Source: Paenibacillus bovis (GTDB taxonomy: Bacteria > Bacillota > Bacilli > Bacillales > Bacillaceae_C). Taken from it: a stretch of DNA of 64,000 bases. Location of the stretch: assembly GCA_007679095.1 (NCBI GenBank), contig VEFU01000014.1, positions 19,574 through 83,573 on the forward strand, read 5' to 3'. The position numbers were made by a program, and so were the translations under genes. This document shows, piece after piece, positions 55,931 through 64,000 of this stretch. The first letter of the stretch is position 1; the number at the start of each line of letters is the position of its first letter. The notes below the pieces were generated by a model. That model did no database searches. It was given only the letters and a program-made list of their open reading frames with translations, and was not told the DNA's origin.

Positions 55931-56681
55931 ATTTTTGTATATTATTTTCAGCCTCTAACTCTGCCGCTCTCGCCTTTCTATAGCCGATTCGCGATATCCA
56001 AATACTAATTTCATATAATAAACATAATGGGACAGTGACCATTAAATGAGATATAACATCTGGCGGTGTAATAATCGCTGCAATGACTAGCAATACAAAA
56101 TAGGCATACTTTCTAATCTTAGCTAAAAACATCGGCGTAATAATCCCTAGTCTAGTTAGAAAGAGAATGACAACCGGCAACTGAAAGAGCAATCCAAATG
56201 GAATCGTAATTTGAAAGAGAAATTGAAAGTATTCGTTAATTCCTATAGTTGATTGAATGCTCATTTCATTCGAAAGATCGAGCATAAATTTAATCAAAAA
56301 TGGAAAGAGAACAAAATAAGAAAATGCCAAGCCCCCGAGAAAAAGAAGAACAGAAACAGGAATATAAGATAAAGTCACTCTTCGTTCCTTTTCCAGTAGA
56401 CCAGGGCTGACGAATGACCATAGTTGATATAATACAACTGGAGATGTAATAATTAGTGCGATCACAAACGTCATATTCATATAAACTTTAAAAGGGTCTG
56501 TAACACGAAACGCATTCATTGTAAGTTCCTCAGCTACGTCCGCATTTTGGATAAAGTTTATTATCGGTTCAACAATTAGGAAGCTCACAATAACTGCTAA
56601 CACGAAGAAAACGACTATCCTCATTAGCCGTTTTCTTAATTCTTCTATATGGTCAAGAAAAGTCATTTCTTTCTGATTCAT
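55929..56681 (-). CDS. tatC: Sec-independent protein translocase TatC
   Basis: A 250-residue protein with six transmembrane helices. It opens with HIEELRKRLMRIVVFF, the conserved cytoplasmic signal-peptide contact region, followed by SPVVLYQLWSFVSPGLLEKE and the FAYFVLFPF-type core (FSYFVLFPFLI). It binds twin-arginine signal peptides and, with TatA, exports folded proteins. It lies 14 bases after tatA, forming a minimal TatAC pair like TatAyCy of B. subtilis. Confidence 0.96.
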   Translation of the reverse strand: MNQKEMTFLDHIEELRKRLMRIVVFFVLAVIVSFLIVEPIINFIQNADVAEELTMNAFRVTDPFKVYMNMTFVIALIITSPVVLYQLWSFVSPGLLEKERRVTLSYIPVSVLLFLGGLAFSYFVLFPFLIKFMLDLSNEMSIQSTIGINEYFQFLFQITIPFGLLFQLPVVILFLTRLGIITPMFLAKIRKYAYFVLLVIAAIITPPDVISHLMVTVPLCLLYEISIWISRIGYRKARAAELEAENNIQK

Positions 56682-56695
56682 AACTGTTCATCCTA

Positions 56696-56890
56696 TCATT
56701 TGTCGGCGTCTTTTTTATTATCCTTTACTGGATCTACGTCATCTGCCAGACCTGCTGTTGCATTTTTGAATTCACGTAACGTTTTACCGGCAGCCTTCCC
56801 TAATTCCGGTAATTTTTTTGGGCCAAAAATCAGTAATGCTACAATAGCAATAATAACGACACTACCTGGACCGATACTTCCTAATAGCAT
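56696..56890 (-). CDS. tatA: Sec-independent protein translocase TatA
   Basis: A 64-residue protein with one N-terminal transmembrane helix, the hinge FGPKKLPELGKAAGKTLREF and an acidic/basic tail. It polymerises to open the Tat pore. GGAGGTG lies seven bases before the ATG. It is probably bifunctional (TatA/TatB), as there is no separate tatB. Confidence 0.95.
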   Translation of the reverse strand: MLLGSIGPGSVVIIAIVALLIFGPKKLPELGKAAGKTLREFKNATAGLADDVDPVKDNKKDADK

Positions 56891-56956
56891 TCGTGCCCAC
56901 CTCCTTAATAGTTATAGTTTAACGGATAACACTTGATTTTGCTATTGACAATTTGT

Positions 56957-57619
56957 TTATTCTTGTGAACTTTCCGTGTCAGGATTCGGGTAATTTTTCA
57001 AGAAATAGATAAGAGATTGTAGTTCTACTGCTAAATCGATGTGATGAACACGAACAGAAGGTGGTACAGATAATCTTGCCGGTGTAAAGTTAAGGATGCC
57101 TTTCACCTCTGTATCCTTCAAACGATCCGTAATTTGTTGTGCTGCATTGACCGGAACCGTTAAGATAACCGCAGAAATTTCTTCTTCGTTTAAACGTTGC
57201 TCTAATTCCTTCATATCATATACTGGTACATCACCGATATTAGTACCAATTTTCGATGGATCTACTTCAAATGCCATCGCTATTTTCGTACTATTATTTT
57301 TTAGGAAATTATAGTTCAAAAACGCAGTACCTAAATTACCTACACCAATTAGCGCTACTTTCGTTATTTCATCTTGATCCAATGTTTTACTAAAAAAAGA
57401 TAGTAGATAGTTTACATTATACCCATAACCTTTTTTTCCTAGCGCACCAAAATAAGAAAAGTCTCTCCTAATCGTTGCAGAATCTACTTTTACAGCTTCA
57501 CTTAGCTCTGCGGACGAAACACGCTGTTTTCCAGAAGCGTGGAGATTCTTGATAAACCTATAATATAATGGAAGCCGTTTTGCTGTCGCTTGTGGTATTT
57601 TCATTGTTTCTTCGCTCAT
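56957..57619 (-). CDS. rex: Redox-sensing transcriptional repressor Rex
   Basis: A 220-residue regulator. The N-terminal winged helix ([20 protein letters not shown]) precedes a Rossmann NAD(H)-binding domain with [12 protein letters not shown]. It senses the NADH/NAD+ ratio and represses fermentative and respiratory genes when NADH is low. The ATG at 57619 follows GGAGG; a GTG at 57637 is less likely. Its place between moaC and tatA is the same as in B. subtilis. Confidence 0.95.
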   Translation of the reverse strand: MSEETMKIPQATAKRLPLYYRFIKNLHASGKQRVSSAELSEAVKVDSATIRRDFSYFGALGKKGYGYNVNYLLSFFSKTLDQDEITKVALIGVGNLGTAFLNYNFLKNNSTKIAMAFEVDPSKIGTNIGDVPVYDMKELEQRLNEEEISAVILTVPVNAAQQITDRLKDTEVKGILNFTPARLSVPPSVRVHHIDLAVELQSLIYFLKNYPNPDTESSQE

Positions 57620-57645
57620 CTTTTTACCTCCGCACAAATGCTAAA

Positions 57646-58146
57646 TTATATCTCAACATCATTTCGTTTAAAATCCTTCCCTTTTGTTCCACCTGATTTT
57701 TCCAGGAGAAAGGTTGGGCCAATAATCATTCCTTTATCTATTGCTTTACACATATCGTATACCGTTAAAGCCGCTGTAGAAACAGCTGTTAATGCTTCCA
57801 TTTCTACTCCGGTATTTCCAATTGTTTTGACGGTAGCGAATATTTCTAGTTTCCACTTATTATGTGGTTGTTCTTTCCAGTTAAAAGAGATATCGATTCC
57901 CTTTAATGGAATTGGATGACACATAGGTATAATATCCCATGTTTTTTTAGCTGCCATAATTCCCGCTACTTGAGCGACAGCAAGTACATCCCCTTTTTTT
58001 ATTTGATTTGATTGTATATGTTCATATATAAGTTCATTTACTTCAATACTAGATTGCGCTTTTGCAATTCTAACCGTTTCGGGCTTATCACTTACATCCA
58101 CCATTTTCGCCCGACCCTCTTCATTAAAATGTGTCAAATTACTCAC
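57646..58146 (-). CDS. moaC: Cyclic pyranopterin monophosphate synthase MoaC
   Basis: A 166-residue enzyme. It shows [18 protein letters not shown], the core MCHPIPL motif and [17 protein letters not shown] near the C-terminus. It converts the MoaA product to cyclic pyranopterin monophosphate in molybdenum cofactor synthesis. The start is a GTG at 58146 with AGGGGGG six bases upstream. It precedes rex by 26 bases and probably shares its transcript. Confidence 0.95.
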   Translation of the reverse strand: MSNLTHFNEEGRAKMVDVSDKPETVRIAKAQSSIEVNELIYEHIQSNQIKKGDVLAVAQVAGIMAAKKTWDIIPMCHPIPLKGIDISFNWKEQPHNKWKLEIFATVKTIGNTGVEMEALTAVSTAALTVYDMCKAIDKGMIIGPTFLLEKSGGTKGKDFKRNDVEI

Positions 58147-58270
58147 GGACAGCCCCCCTTGTAATATCATACACTATTTTTTCCGACATGTCTTATTGTT
58201 CTCACTTTCCATGATTGAAGTTTGCAGCATATATACGGTAAACTAACTATGAAACTAGAGGTGAAATAAG

Positions 58271-60190
58271 ATGATGTTGTTACAAATTCAACAACTAACA
58301 AAATACTTTGGAGCAGAATTAATATTATCCAATATAAAACTTGAAATACAAACAAATGACCGCATTGCCCTAGTTGGGCGTAATGGTGCTGGTAAATCTA
58401 CTTTATTAAAAATAATCGCAGGCCACCTTTCCTATGACTCTGGTCAGATAGTCAAGCCGAAAGATGTAACGATTGATTATTTAGCACAAAACACTGGACT
58501 TGAATCAAAATTATCTATTTGGGATGAAATGCTATCTGTTTTTGCGAAAGTAAGAGAAATGGAAAAAGAAATTCGCCAAATAGAGCTTAATCTAGCAACC
58601 GTAAGTGAAAGCGAAGCAGCAAAATTGCTACAAGAATACGATAGACTCCAAGTGAAATTTAAAGAAATTGGAGGATATCAATACGAATCCGATATTCGCT
58701 CTGTATTACATGGTTTGCGCTTTTATGAAAAAGATTATTCTACCCTCATTTCTACTTTAAGTGGTGGCCAGAAAACGAGATTAGCATTGGCGAAACTTTT
58801 ACTTACGAAACCTGATTTGTTAATACTAGACGAACCGACGAACCATTTAGATATTGAGACCCTCTCCTGGTTAGAGCAATACTTAGCAAATTATTCTGGT
58901 GCAGTTTTAATCGTTTCACATGATCGCTATTTTCTCGATAAGGTCGTCACACAAGTGTATGAACTATCTAGAACGGAAATAAAGAAATTTCATGGTAACT
59001 ACAGCAAATACTTAGAGCAAAAAGCCGAATTGTATGAACGGGAAATGAAGCAATTTGAGAAACAGCAAGAAGAAGTGGCGAAATTACAAGACTTCATTCA
59101 GCGAAATCTAGCACGTGCTTCCACAACGAAACGAGCGCAAAGTAGAAGAAAGCAGCTAGATAGGATGCAATTAATGGATCGACCAAAGGGTGGAGAGAAA
59201 TCTGCTTCATTTTCATTTGATATTGAAAGACAAAGTGGAAATGATGTATTAAAAGTGCGGGATGCTTCGATTGGATATGATCATCAAGCGCTTGCCCAGC
59301 ATATTGATTTTTCGATTTTTCGCCAAGATAGTATCGCGCTTGTCGGTCCAAACGGCGTTGGTAAATCCACTCTGTTAAAAACGATCATTAAGAAAATACA
59401 ATTACTAGCAGGAAACATTGACTACGGTACGAATGTCTCGATTGGTTACTATGACCAGGAACAGGCTGAGCTTTCCTCTAATAAAACCGTTTTGCAAGAA
59501 CTATGGGATCATTACCCATTAAAAGACGAAAAAGAAATTCGAACTGTGCTAGGAAATTTTCTATTTAGTGGCGATGATGTTTTAAAAATAGTATCCACTT
59601 TAAGTGGTGGAGAAAAAGCTCGGCTTGCACTTGCTATTTTAATGCTGGAAAAGTCCAATTTCCTCATTCTCGATGAACCTACAAACCATTTGGATTTAGA
59701 TAGTAAAGAGATACTGGAAAATGCATTAGTAGATTATCCAGGTACGATTCTTTTTGTTTCACATGACCGTTATTTTATTAATAGAATTGCTACAAAAGTA
59801 ATTGAGTTAACACCTGATGGCGCTGTTGAATACCTAGGTGATTATGACTACTATATACAGAAAAAGGCTGAAACACTGGAACTAGCAGCAATGGAATCAA
59901 CGGAAAAAGATACAAAGAAACAAGTAGAATCCACAAAAACAAGTTATCAACAAGATAAAGAAATGAAAAAGTTAGAAAGACAACGGAAACGACGCATCGA
60001 AGAAATTGAAGAAAAAATGAATGATTTAGAAGGAAAAATAGAAGAACAAGAACAATTACTATGTCTACCTGAAATTTTTGAGGACCACGAAAAAGTTATT
60101 AACATTAACGATACGATCGAATCTTTAAAAGATGAGGTTAATGAACTTCTCGAGGAATGGACCGAACTTGCTGAACTTCTTGATGCATAA
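58271..60190 (+). CDS. ydiF: ABC-F family ATPase YdiF
   Basis: A 639-residue protein with two ABC domains and no transmembrane helices. Walker A motifs are GRNGAGKST and GPNGVGKST, and the signatures LSGGQKTR and LSGGEKAR; the interdomain linker is charged and helical. The C-terminal 80 residues form a coiled coil. ABC-F proteins act on the ribosome, and some give antibiotic protection. GAGGTG precedes the ATG. It is alone on the plus strand between moaC and tsaD, as in B. subtilis. Confidence 0.93.
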   Translation: MMLLQIQQLTKYFGAELILSNIKLEIQTNDRIALVGRNGAGKSTLLKIIAGHLSYDSGQIVKPKDVTIDYLAQNTGLESKLSIWDEMLSVFAKVREMEKEIRQIELNLATVSESEAAKLLQEYDRLQVKFKEIGGYQYESDIRSVLHGLRFYEKDYSTLISTLSGGQKTRLALAKLLLTKPDLLILDEPTNHLDIETLSWLEQYLANYSGAVLIVSHDRYFLDKVVTQVYELSRTEIKKFHGNYSKYLEQKAELYEREMKQFEKQQEEVAKLQDFIQRNLARASTTKRAQSRRKQLDRMQLMDRPKGGEKSASFSFDIERQSGNDVLKVRDASIGYDHQALAQHIDFSIFRQDSIALVGPNGVGKSTLLKTIIKKIQLLAGNIDYGTNVSIGYYDQEQAELSSNKTVLQELWDHYPLKDEKEIRTVLGNFLFSGDDVLKIVSTLSGGEKARLALAILMLEKSNFLILDEPTNHLDLDSKEILENALVDYPGTILFVSHDRYFINRIATKVIELTPDGAVEYLGDYDYYIQKKAETLELAAMESTEKDTKKQVESTKTSYQQDKEMKKLERQRKRRIEEIEEKMNDLEGKIEEQEQLLCLPEIFEDHEKVININDTIESLKDEVNELLEEWTELAELLDA

Positions 60191-60196
60191 ATGGAC

Positions 60197-60221
60197 AAGC
60201 ACCCTTTTCAACAGGGTGCTT
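60197..60221 (+). terminator. Terminator after ydiF
   Basis: AAGCACCCT pairs with AGGGTGCTT over a 7-base loop, immediately after the ydiF stop, then CGTTTTCC. Confidence 0.8.
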
Positions 60222-60236
60222 TCGTTTTCCACAAAC

Positions 60237-60394
60237 TTATACACATTATCAACAGCAATATACCTAGTTTCAGTAGATTTTTCCACATTATCCACATATT
60301 TATCCCCAGTTATCCACAAAACGTATGTGATTTTCAAGCCTATTATATAGAACTTTGGAAACGGTTATAATAATTATGCACATTATTATCCACA
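60237..60394 (+). promoter_or_regulatory. Cluster of DnaA-box-like sites between ydiF and tsaD
   Basis: Three perfect TTATCCACA boxes (60288-60296, 60310-60318, 60386-60394), two TTATNCACA variants (60237-60245, 60374-60382) and three one-mismatch sites (60246-60254, 60279-60287, 60300-60308), all in the same orientation within 158 bases. The spacing is irregular. No origin gene (dnaA, dnaN) is near, so this is more likely a DnaA-binding reservoir or regulatory cluster than oriC. Confidence 0.8.
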
Positions 60395-60421
60395 GCATCA
60401 ATGATAGAATGACAAAAAAAC

Positions 60422-60454
60422 GCATGGAGTTAGAGTTTTCTCTATTCTCCATGC
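60422..60454 (-). terminator. Terminator of the tsa operon
   Basis: GCATGGAG pairs with CTCCATGC, followed on the minus strand by GTTTTTTTG, just past the tsaD stop. Confidence 0.85.
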
Positions 60455-60464
60455 TAATTTAATG

Positions 60465-61481
60465 CTATTTTTCAATATCTAGCCCCGGATTGGCATTCAT
60501 ATCCATTGCCCCGAGTTTACCTTGTTGATAAAGTATCGTACCTGCAGCTGCGATCATGGCTGCATTATCAGTACAAAGATGAAGTGGCGGAATCACTAAT
60601 TCTACATCAGCAATTTGTGTGAATGCTGCATCCAATGCTGTTCGCAACCCTTTATTAGCCGCTACTCCACCAGCTAATAACACTTGTTTCACCTTATATT
60701 CTTTTACTGCACGAATTGTTTTTTCCACCAACACATCCACAACGCTAGCTTGGAAACTCGCAGCTAAATCTTCTGGGGATATCTTTTCCCCTCTTTGTTC
60801 TGCATTGTGGAGGGTGTTAATAACTGCCGATTTTAATCCACTGAAACTAAAATCATAAGATCCTTCTTCTAACCATGCTCTTGGCAAATCAATGACAGCT
60901 GTTCCTTCATGTGCAAGTCGATCAATATGTGGTCCACCTGGATAAGGCAGCTGTAACGTTCGTGCCACTTTATCATATGCCTCTCCCGCTGCATCATCTA
61001 ACGTTTCACCAATAACCTCAAATGAGCCGTGTTCCTTCATATACACCAATTCTGTATGGCCCCCAGATACAACAAGGGAAAGCAACGGAAATTTCAACTC
61101 TGTAATTAAACGGTTCGCATAAATATGACCGGCAATATGATGGACACCAACGATTGGGATTTGTTTCGCAAATGCTAGTGCCTTCGCTGCGTTCACTCCT
61201 ACAAGTAAAGCCCCAACTAAACCTGGGCCTTCTGTAACTGCGATCGCATCAATATCTTCATACGTTACATCTGCTTCCTTTAACGCTTCTTCGATGACAA
61301 TTGTAATCTGCTCCACATGATGACGTGATGCCAGCTCTGGAACTACCCCACCAAATCTTTTATGACTCTCAATTTGCGATGCAACAACATTGGAGAGTAT
61401 TTCTTTTCCATTTTTTACGACAGATGCTGCTGTTTCATCACAGCTTGTTTCAATGCCTAATATAATGATATTCTCACTCAT
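60465..61481 (-). CDS. tsaD: tRNA N6-adenosine threonylcarbamoyltransferase TsaD
   Basis: A 338-residue enzyme of the ASKHA fold. It shows [14 protein letters not shown], the metal-binding HxxxH pair in [21 protein letters not shown] and a C-terminal CTDNAAMIA. With TsaB and TsaE it transfers threonylcarbamoyl-AMP to A37 of ANN-decoding tRNAs (t6A). The ATG at 61481 overlaps the rimI stop by four bases; a longer GTG-started frame is not needed. Last gene of the four-gene operon. Confidence 0.97.
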   Translation of the reverse strand: MSENIIILGIETSCDETAASVVKNGKEILSNVVASQIESHKRFGGVVPELASRHHVEQITIVIEEALKEADVTYEDIDAIAVTEGPGLVGALLVGVNAAKALAFAKQIPIVGVHHIAGHIYANRLITELKFPLLSLVVSGGHTELVYMKEHGSFEVIGETLDDAAGEAYDKVARTLQLPYPGGPHIDRLAHEGTAVIDLPRAWLEEGSYDFSFSGLKSAVINTLHNAEQRGEKISPEDLAASFQASVVDVLVEKTIRAVKEYKVKQVLLAGGVAANKGLRTALDAAFTQIADVELVIPPLHLCTDNAAMIAAAGTILYQQGKLGAMDMNANPGLDIEK

Positions 61482-61939
61482 AATTTCACCCACATTACGA
61501 TGGCATCTTCAAAATTATCGGTATAATAATTTTTTCGAATACCACCTTCTTGAAACCCTAGTTTTTTATATAAAGACCGTGCGGGATGATTGCTCACTCG
61601 CACTTCCAACGTCATTGTATTCGCTCCTGAGGCCATCGCAAACATCATCATTTTTGACAGCAATGCCTCTCCTAACTTTCTTCCTCGATACTGTGGAAGA
61701 ATCGCAATGTTGGTAATATGTGCTTCATCTATGACAAGCCATACTCCACAATAACCAGCTACCTTACCATTACACTCTATTATTAAATATCTGGCAAAAC
61801 GATTTCCAACTATGTCATTATAAAATGCCTCTGCTGGCCAAGGCACAGAAAACGACTGTTGCTCTATTTCTACAAGTGCTTGAATATCTCTATCGGTTGC
61901 AAATCGAAAAGTAAGATCACATGTCTCTTGATCAATCAT
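61478..61939 (-). CDS. rimI: Ribosomal-protein-alanine N-acetyltransferase RimI
   Basis: A 153-residue GNAT acetyltransferase. It opens with a [10 protein letters not shown] segment, has the acetyl-CoA loop [11 protein letters not shown] (R/QxxGxG/A type) and [12 protein letters not shown] near the C-terminus. It acetylates the N-terminal Ala of protein S18 in E. coli; the bacillus substrate is less certain. It overlaps tsaB and tsaD by four bases each, so the operon is translationally coupled. Confidence 0.93.
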   Translation of the reverse strand: MIDQETCDLTFRFATDRDIQALVEIEQQSFSVPWPAEAFYNDIVGNRFARYLIIECNGKVAGYCGVWLVIDEAHITNIAILPQYRGRKLGEALLSKMMMFAMASGANTMTLEVRVSNHPARSLYKKLGFQEGGIRKNYYTDNFEDAIVMWVKL

Positions 61940-62634
61940 TTAGTTCGCCCCTGTTTCTCCAACCATTTTGCTTCTGCTTCCACAAGACGTATATAATTAG
62001 GAGTAAACGTGTGGATATCCTCACCTGGAAGTTCCATCCCAAGTAATCCTAATTCCCCTGGGCGAGGATTGTGTTCCCCTATTTTTGAAAAAATCGCCCT
62101 ATCCTCTAGCTTTGACTGAAACATACTTTCGTGAATCTTTACATCGTTGCCTATAAATAATACAGGCTCTTCTAATTCATGCAACTGCTCCGCCCATTCT
62201 GTAGCAAGAATATTACGATCTTCCTTCACCATTTCCAAAGCCCCATCTACAAATCGGTATAAACCAGTGTAAATTAACCCTCTACGCGCATCAAATAAAG
62301 GCGAAATATAGCCGTTAAAATACCTCGGTGTGGCTGCTAACACCGCAAGACTAGATACTCCCACTAGAGGGATCCCTAAGCTCATCGCCAATGTTTTTGC
62401 AATGGTAACACCAATGCGTACCCCAGTATAAGAACCTGGCCCTTTCGCTACTACAATCTTTTCCAAATCGGCTGGTTTCATCTCACAGTCCACCATTAAA
62501 CGTTCAATCGCTGGCATTACTCTTACACTGTGATTCTTTTTTATATTTGTAATATACTCTCCAATTACCTTTTCCTCGTTTACAAGTGCAATTCCTAAAG
62601 TATCATTGGAAGTATCAATCGCTAAGATTTTCAT
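61936..62634 (-). CDS. tsaB: tRNA threonylcarbamoyladenosine biosynthesis protein TsaB
   Basis: A 232-residue ASKHA-fold paralogue of TsaD. It begins ILAIDTSNDTLGIALV and has VAKGPGSYTGVRIGVTIAKT and SSLAVLA. It scaffolds the TsaD-TsaE complex and is not itself catalytic. The length is normal. It overlaps tsaE by 20 bases and rimI by four. Confidence 0.96.
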   Translation of the reverse strand: MKILAIDTSNDTLGIALVNEEKVIGEYITNIKKNHSVRVMPAIERLMVDCEMKPADLEKIVVAKGPGSYTGVRIGVTIAKTLAMSLGIPLVGVSSLAVLAATPRYFNGYISPLFDARRGLIYTGLYRFVDGALEMVKEDRNILATEWAEQLHELEEPVLFIGNDVKIHESMFQSKLEDRAIFSKIGEHNPRPGELGLLGMELPGEDIHTFTPNYIRLVEAEAKWLEKQGRTK

Positions 62635-63085
62635 TTAATAACTCCTTACATAAAACTTCATACCGATCTCCATGAGGTTCTAATACTAACTTACGTTGGT
62701 CATCACCTTCATGGTACAAACGAATTTCTAAATATTCATCAGGCAGCTGCTCTTTTATTAAATGCGCCCATTCCACCACTGTGACCCCATTACCATAAAA
62801 ATATTCATCTATTCCTAAATCTTCAGAAGAATCCTCCACTCGATATACATCCATATGATAAAGTGGAAGCCTGCCTTCATACTCTTTAATGATGGTAAAG
62901 GTGGGACTGTTCACATTCCTCGTTATATCCAAACCTACAGCGATTCCTTTTGTAAAAGTGGTTTTTCCTGCTCCCAAGTCACCTTCTAATAAAAGCACAT
63001 CCCCTTGTTGCAAAAGGCTGCCTAGTTTATTAGCAATAGCATATGTATGTTCTCGACTTTTTGAATGCAATTCATAACTATTCAT
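62615..63085 (-). CDS. tsaE: tRNA threonylcarbamoyladenosine biosynthesis ATPase TsaE
   Basis: A 156-residue P-loop ATPase. Walker A is LEGDLGAGKTTFTKG, with NSPTFTIIKEY and HMDVYRVED following. It powers TsaB-TsaD cycling in t6A synthesis. The ATG at 63085 follows GAGGGAGAG; a longer frame to 63103 overlaps that site. First gene of the operon. Confidence 0.95.
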   Translation of the reverse strand: MNSYELHSKSREHTYAIANKLGSLLQQGDVLLLEGDLGAGKTTFTKGIAVGLDITRNVNSPTFTIIKEYEGRLPLYHMDVYRVEDSSEDLGIDEYFYGNGVTVVEWAHLIKEQLPDEYLEIRLYHEGDDQRKLVLEPHGDRYEVLCKELLNENLSD

Positions 63086-63205
63086 GGGAACTCTCTCCCT
63101 CAATTATAATATCTATTAGTTTACATGATTAAAAAAAATTGAGCAAAAAAACAATAAAAAAAAACGAAATCCGATTTCGTTTTTGAAGTTACATTTATTA
63201 TATTA

Positions 63206-63282
63206 TGGCGGTCCGGACGGGACTCGAACCCGCGACCTCCTGCGTGACAGGCAGGCATTCTAACCAACTGAACTACCGGACC
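63206..63282 (-). tRNA. tRNA-Asp (anticodon GTC)
   Basis: A 77-base cloverleaf with acceptor GGTCCGG/CCGGACC, D arm AGTTCAGTTGGTTAGAAT, anticodon stem CCTGC/GCAGG with loop CTGTCAC (GTC), T arm GCGGGTTCGAGTCCCGT, discriminator G and encoded CCA. Confidence 0.97.
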
Positions 63283-63296
63283 AATATTAAAATAAA

Positions 63297-63370
<74 letters not shown>

Positions 63371-63510
63371 CCGTTTACTGCAACAGTATTATTATATTAT
63401 CATTCATTGGAAAATGCAACTGATTTATTAAAAAATAAATGAAAATGTTTTTGGGGTTGGGGGTGGGGATTGAGACTTAGGGCTTGCGCTTAGGACTGGG
63501 GGCTCCTCTT

Positions 63511-64000
63511 GGGAATTATTGCATCTCTTTGATTCCCTACTGAAGAGATTTTTCTCCTTTTGGGAATCATATAGCAACTTTGTTTCCCTTACTGAAGAGA
63601 TCTTTCTCCTTTTGGGAACCATACAGCGACTTTGATTCCCTTACTGAAGAGATCTTTCTCCTTTTGAGAATCATAGCACCTCTTTGATTCCTTTCTCGAA
63701 GGTTTTACTCTCCTTATGGGAATCATACAGTGGTTTTGATTCCCTTAATGAAGGAATCTTTCTCCTTTTGGGAATCATACAGCGGTTTTGATTCCCTTAC
63801 TGAAGTGATTTCTCTCCTTTGGGAATCATACAGCGACTTTGATTCCCTTACTGAAGAGATCTTTCTCCTTTTGGGAATCATACAGCGGTTTTGATTCCCT
63901 TACTGAAGAGATCTTTCTCCTTTTGGGAATCATACAGCGACTTTGATTCCCTTACTGAAGAGATCTTTCTCCTTTTGGGAATCATACAGCGGTTTTGATT
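63511..64000. repeat. 52-bp tandem hairpin repeat, continuing past the window
   Basis: About ten copies of a 52-bp unit. Each holds GGGAATCA...TGATTCCC as an 8-bp hairpin and then a TTACTGAAGAGATCTTTCTC spacer. The first units are diverged and the last five nearly identical, alternating between CAGCGACTT and CAGCGGTTT variants. A G-rich stretch with GGGGTTGGGGGTGGGG precedes it near 63451-63470. No open frame of note; 63371-64000 has no gene that I support. Confidence 0.9.

Noticed and set aside
60237..60394. Chromosomal origin of replication
   Set aside because: The DnaA boxes are real, but dnaA, dnaN, an AT-rich unwinding element and gene-strand switch are absent.
63511..64000. CRISPR array
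   Set aside because: The whole 52-bp unit is repeated, with no unique spacers, and no cas genes are present.

Overview
The window is a low-GC Firmicutes chromosome, almost certainly Bacillaceae. The right end keeps the Bacillus subtilis order tsaE-tsaB-rimI-tsaD / ydiF / moaC-rex-tatA-tatC / ydiK-ydiL / groES-groEL. groES has a perfect CIRCE operator, Shine-Dalgarno sequences are strong, and an MCP gene has a c-di-GMP-I riboswitch. Genus cannot be fixed by eye; an Oceanobacillus/Virgibacillus-like halotolerant bacillus would fit.

Layout. 1-19 kb is flexible chromosome: an ArsR/VOC pair with a leaderless promoter, a polysaccharide deacetylase, an SDR enzyme, an MCP under a c-di-GMP riboswitch with a MITE in its leader, a GH127 enzyme with a divergent AraC regulator, pgsA, a small integrase, secreted proteins, and decaying genes (grpB, a NUDIX fragment, a nucleoside permease). 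19.3-52.7 kb is a stack of at least three integrative islands placed one after another at the 3' end of groEL. Each junction repeats the groEL terminus (ttacatcatgccgccc) beside inverted integrase-type arms, and two junctions keep the hairpin and last codons of an integrase gene. Island A (19.5-24.05 kb) has a DUF6904 / small protein / RQC-like remnant / DUF6398 / SEC-C / retropepsin cluster, partly decayed. Island B (24.05-32.84 kb) has two IS3-family elements, a split ankyrin protein, a MORN protein, and a tightly coupled two-gene operon (membrane/coiled-coil protein plus a membrane protein with a PD-(D/E)XK-like domain) behind a perfect operator-like dyad. That operon is my best candidate for an undescribed conflict system. 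Island C (32.84-52.68 kb) is a defence island: an ABC-three-component locus, an unknown gene behind an attenuator-like hairpin, a type I restriction-modification operon, two overlapping large serine recombinases, an excisionase, and two paralogous tyrosine integrases, the second abutting groEL.

52.7-63.4 kb is core: chaperonins, Tat export, Rex, MoaC, an ABC-F ATPase, the t6A tRNA-modification genes, tRNA-Asp and tRNA-fMet. A cluster of eight DnaA-box-like sites lies between ydiF and tsaD. The window ends inside a 52-bp tandem hairpin repeat.

How genes work together. TsaB, TsaD and TsaE form the bacterial t6A machinery, with RimI in the same overlapping operon. TatA/TatC form a minimal Tat translocase. 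HsdM, HsdS and HsdR form one restriction complex, and the ABC-3C trio a likely second defence. The islands appear to be held at groEL by related tyrosine integrases, with older layers pushed away from groEL and decaying.
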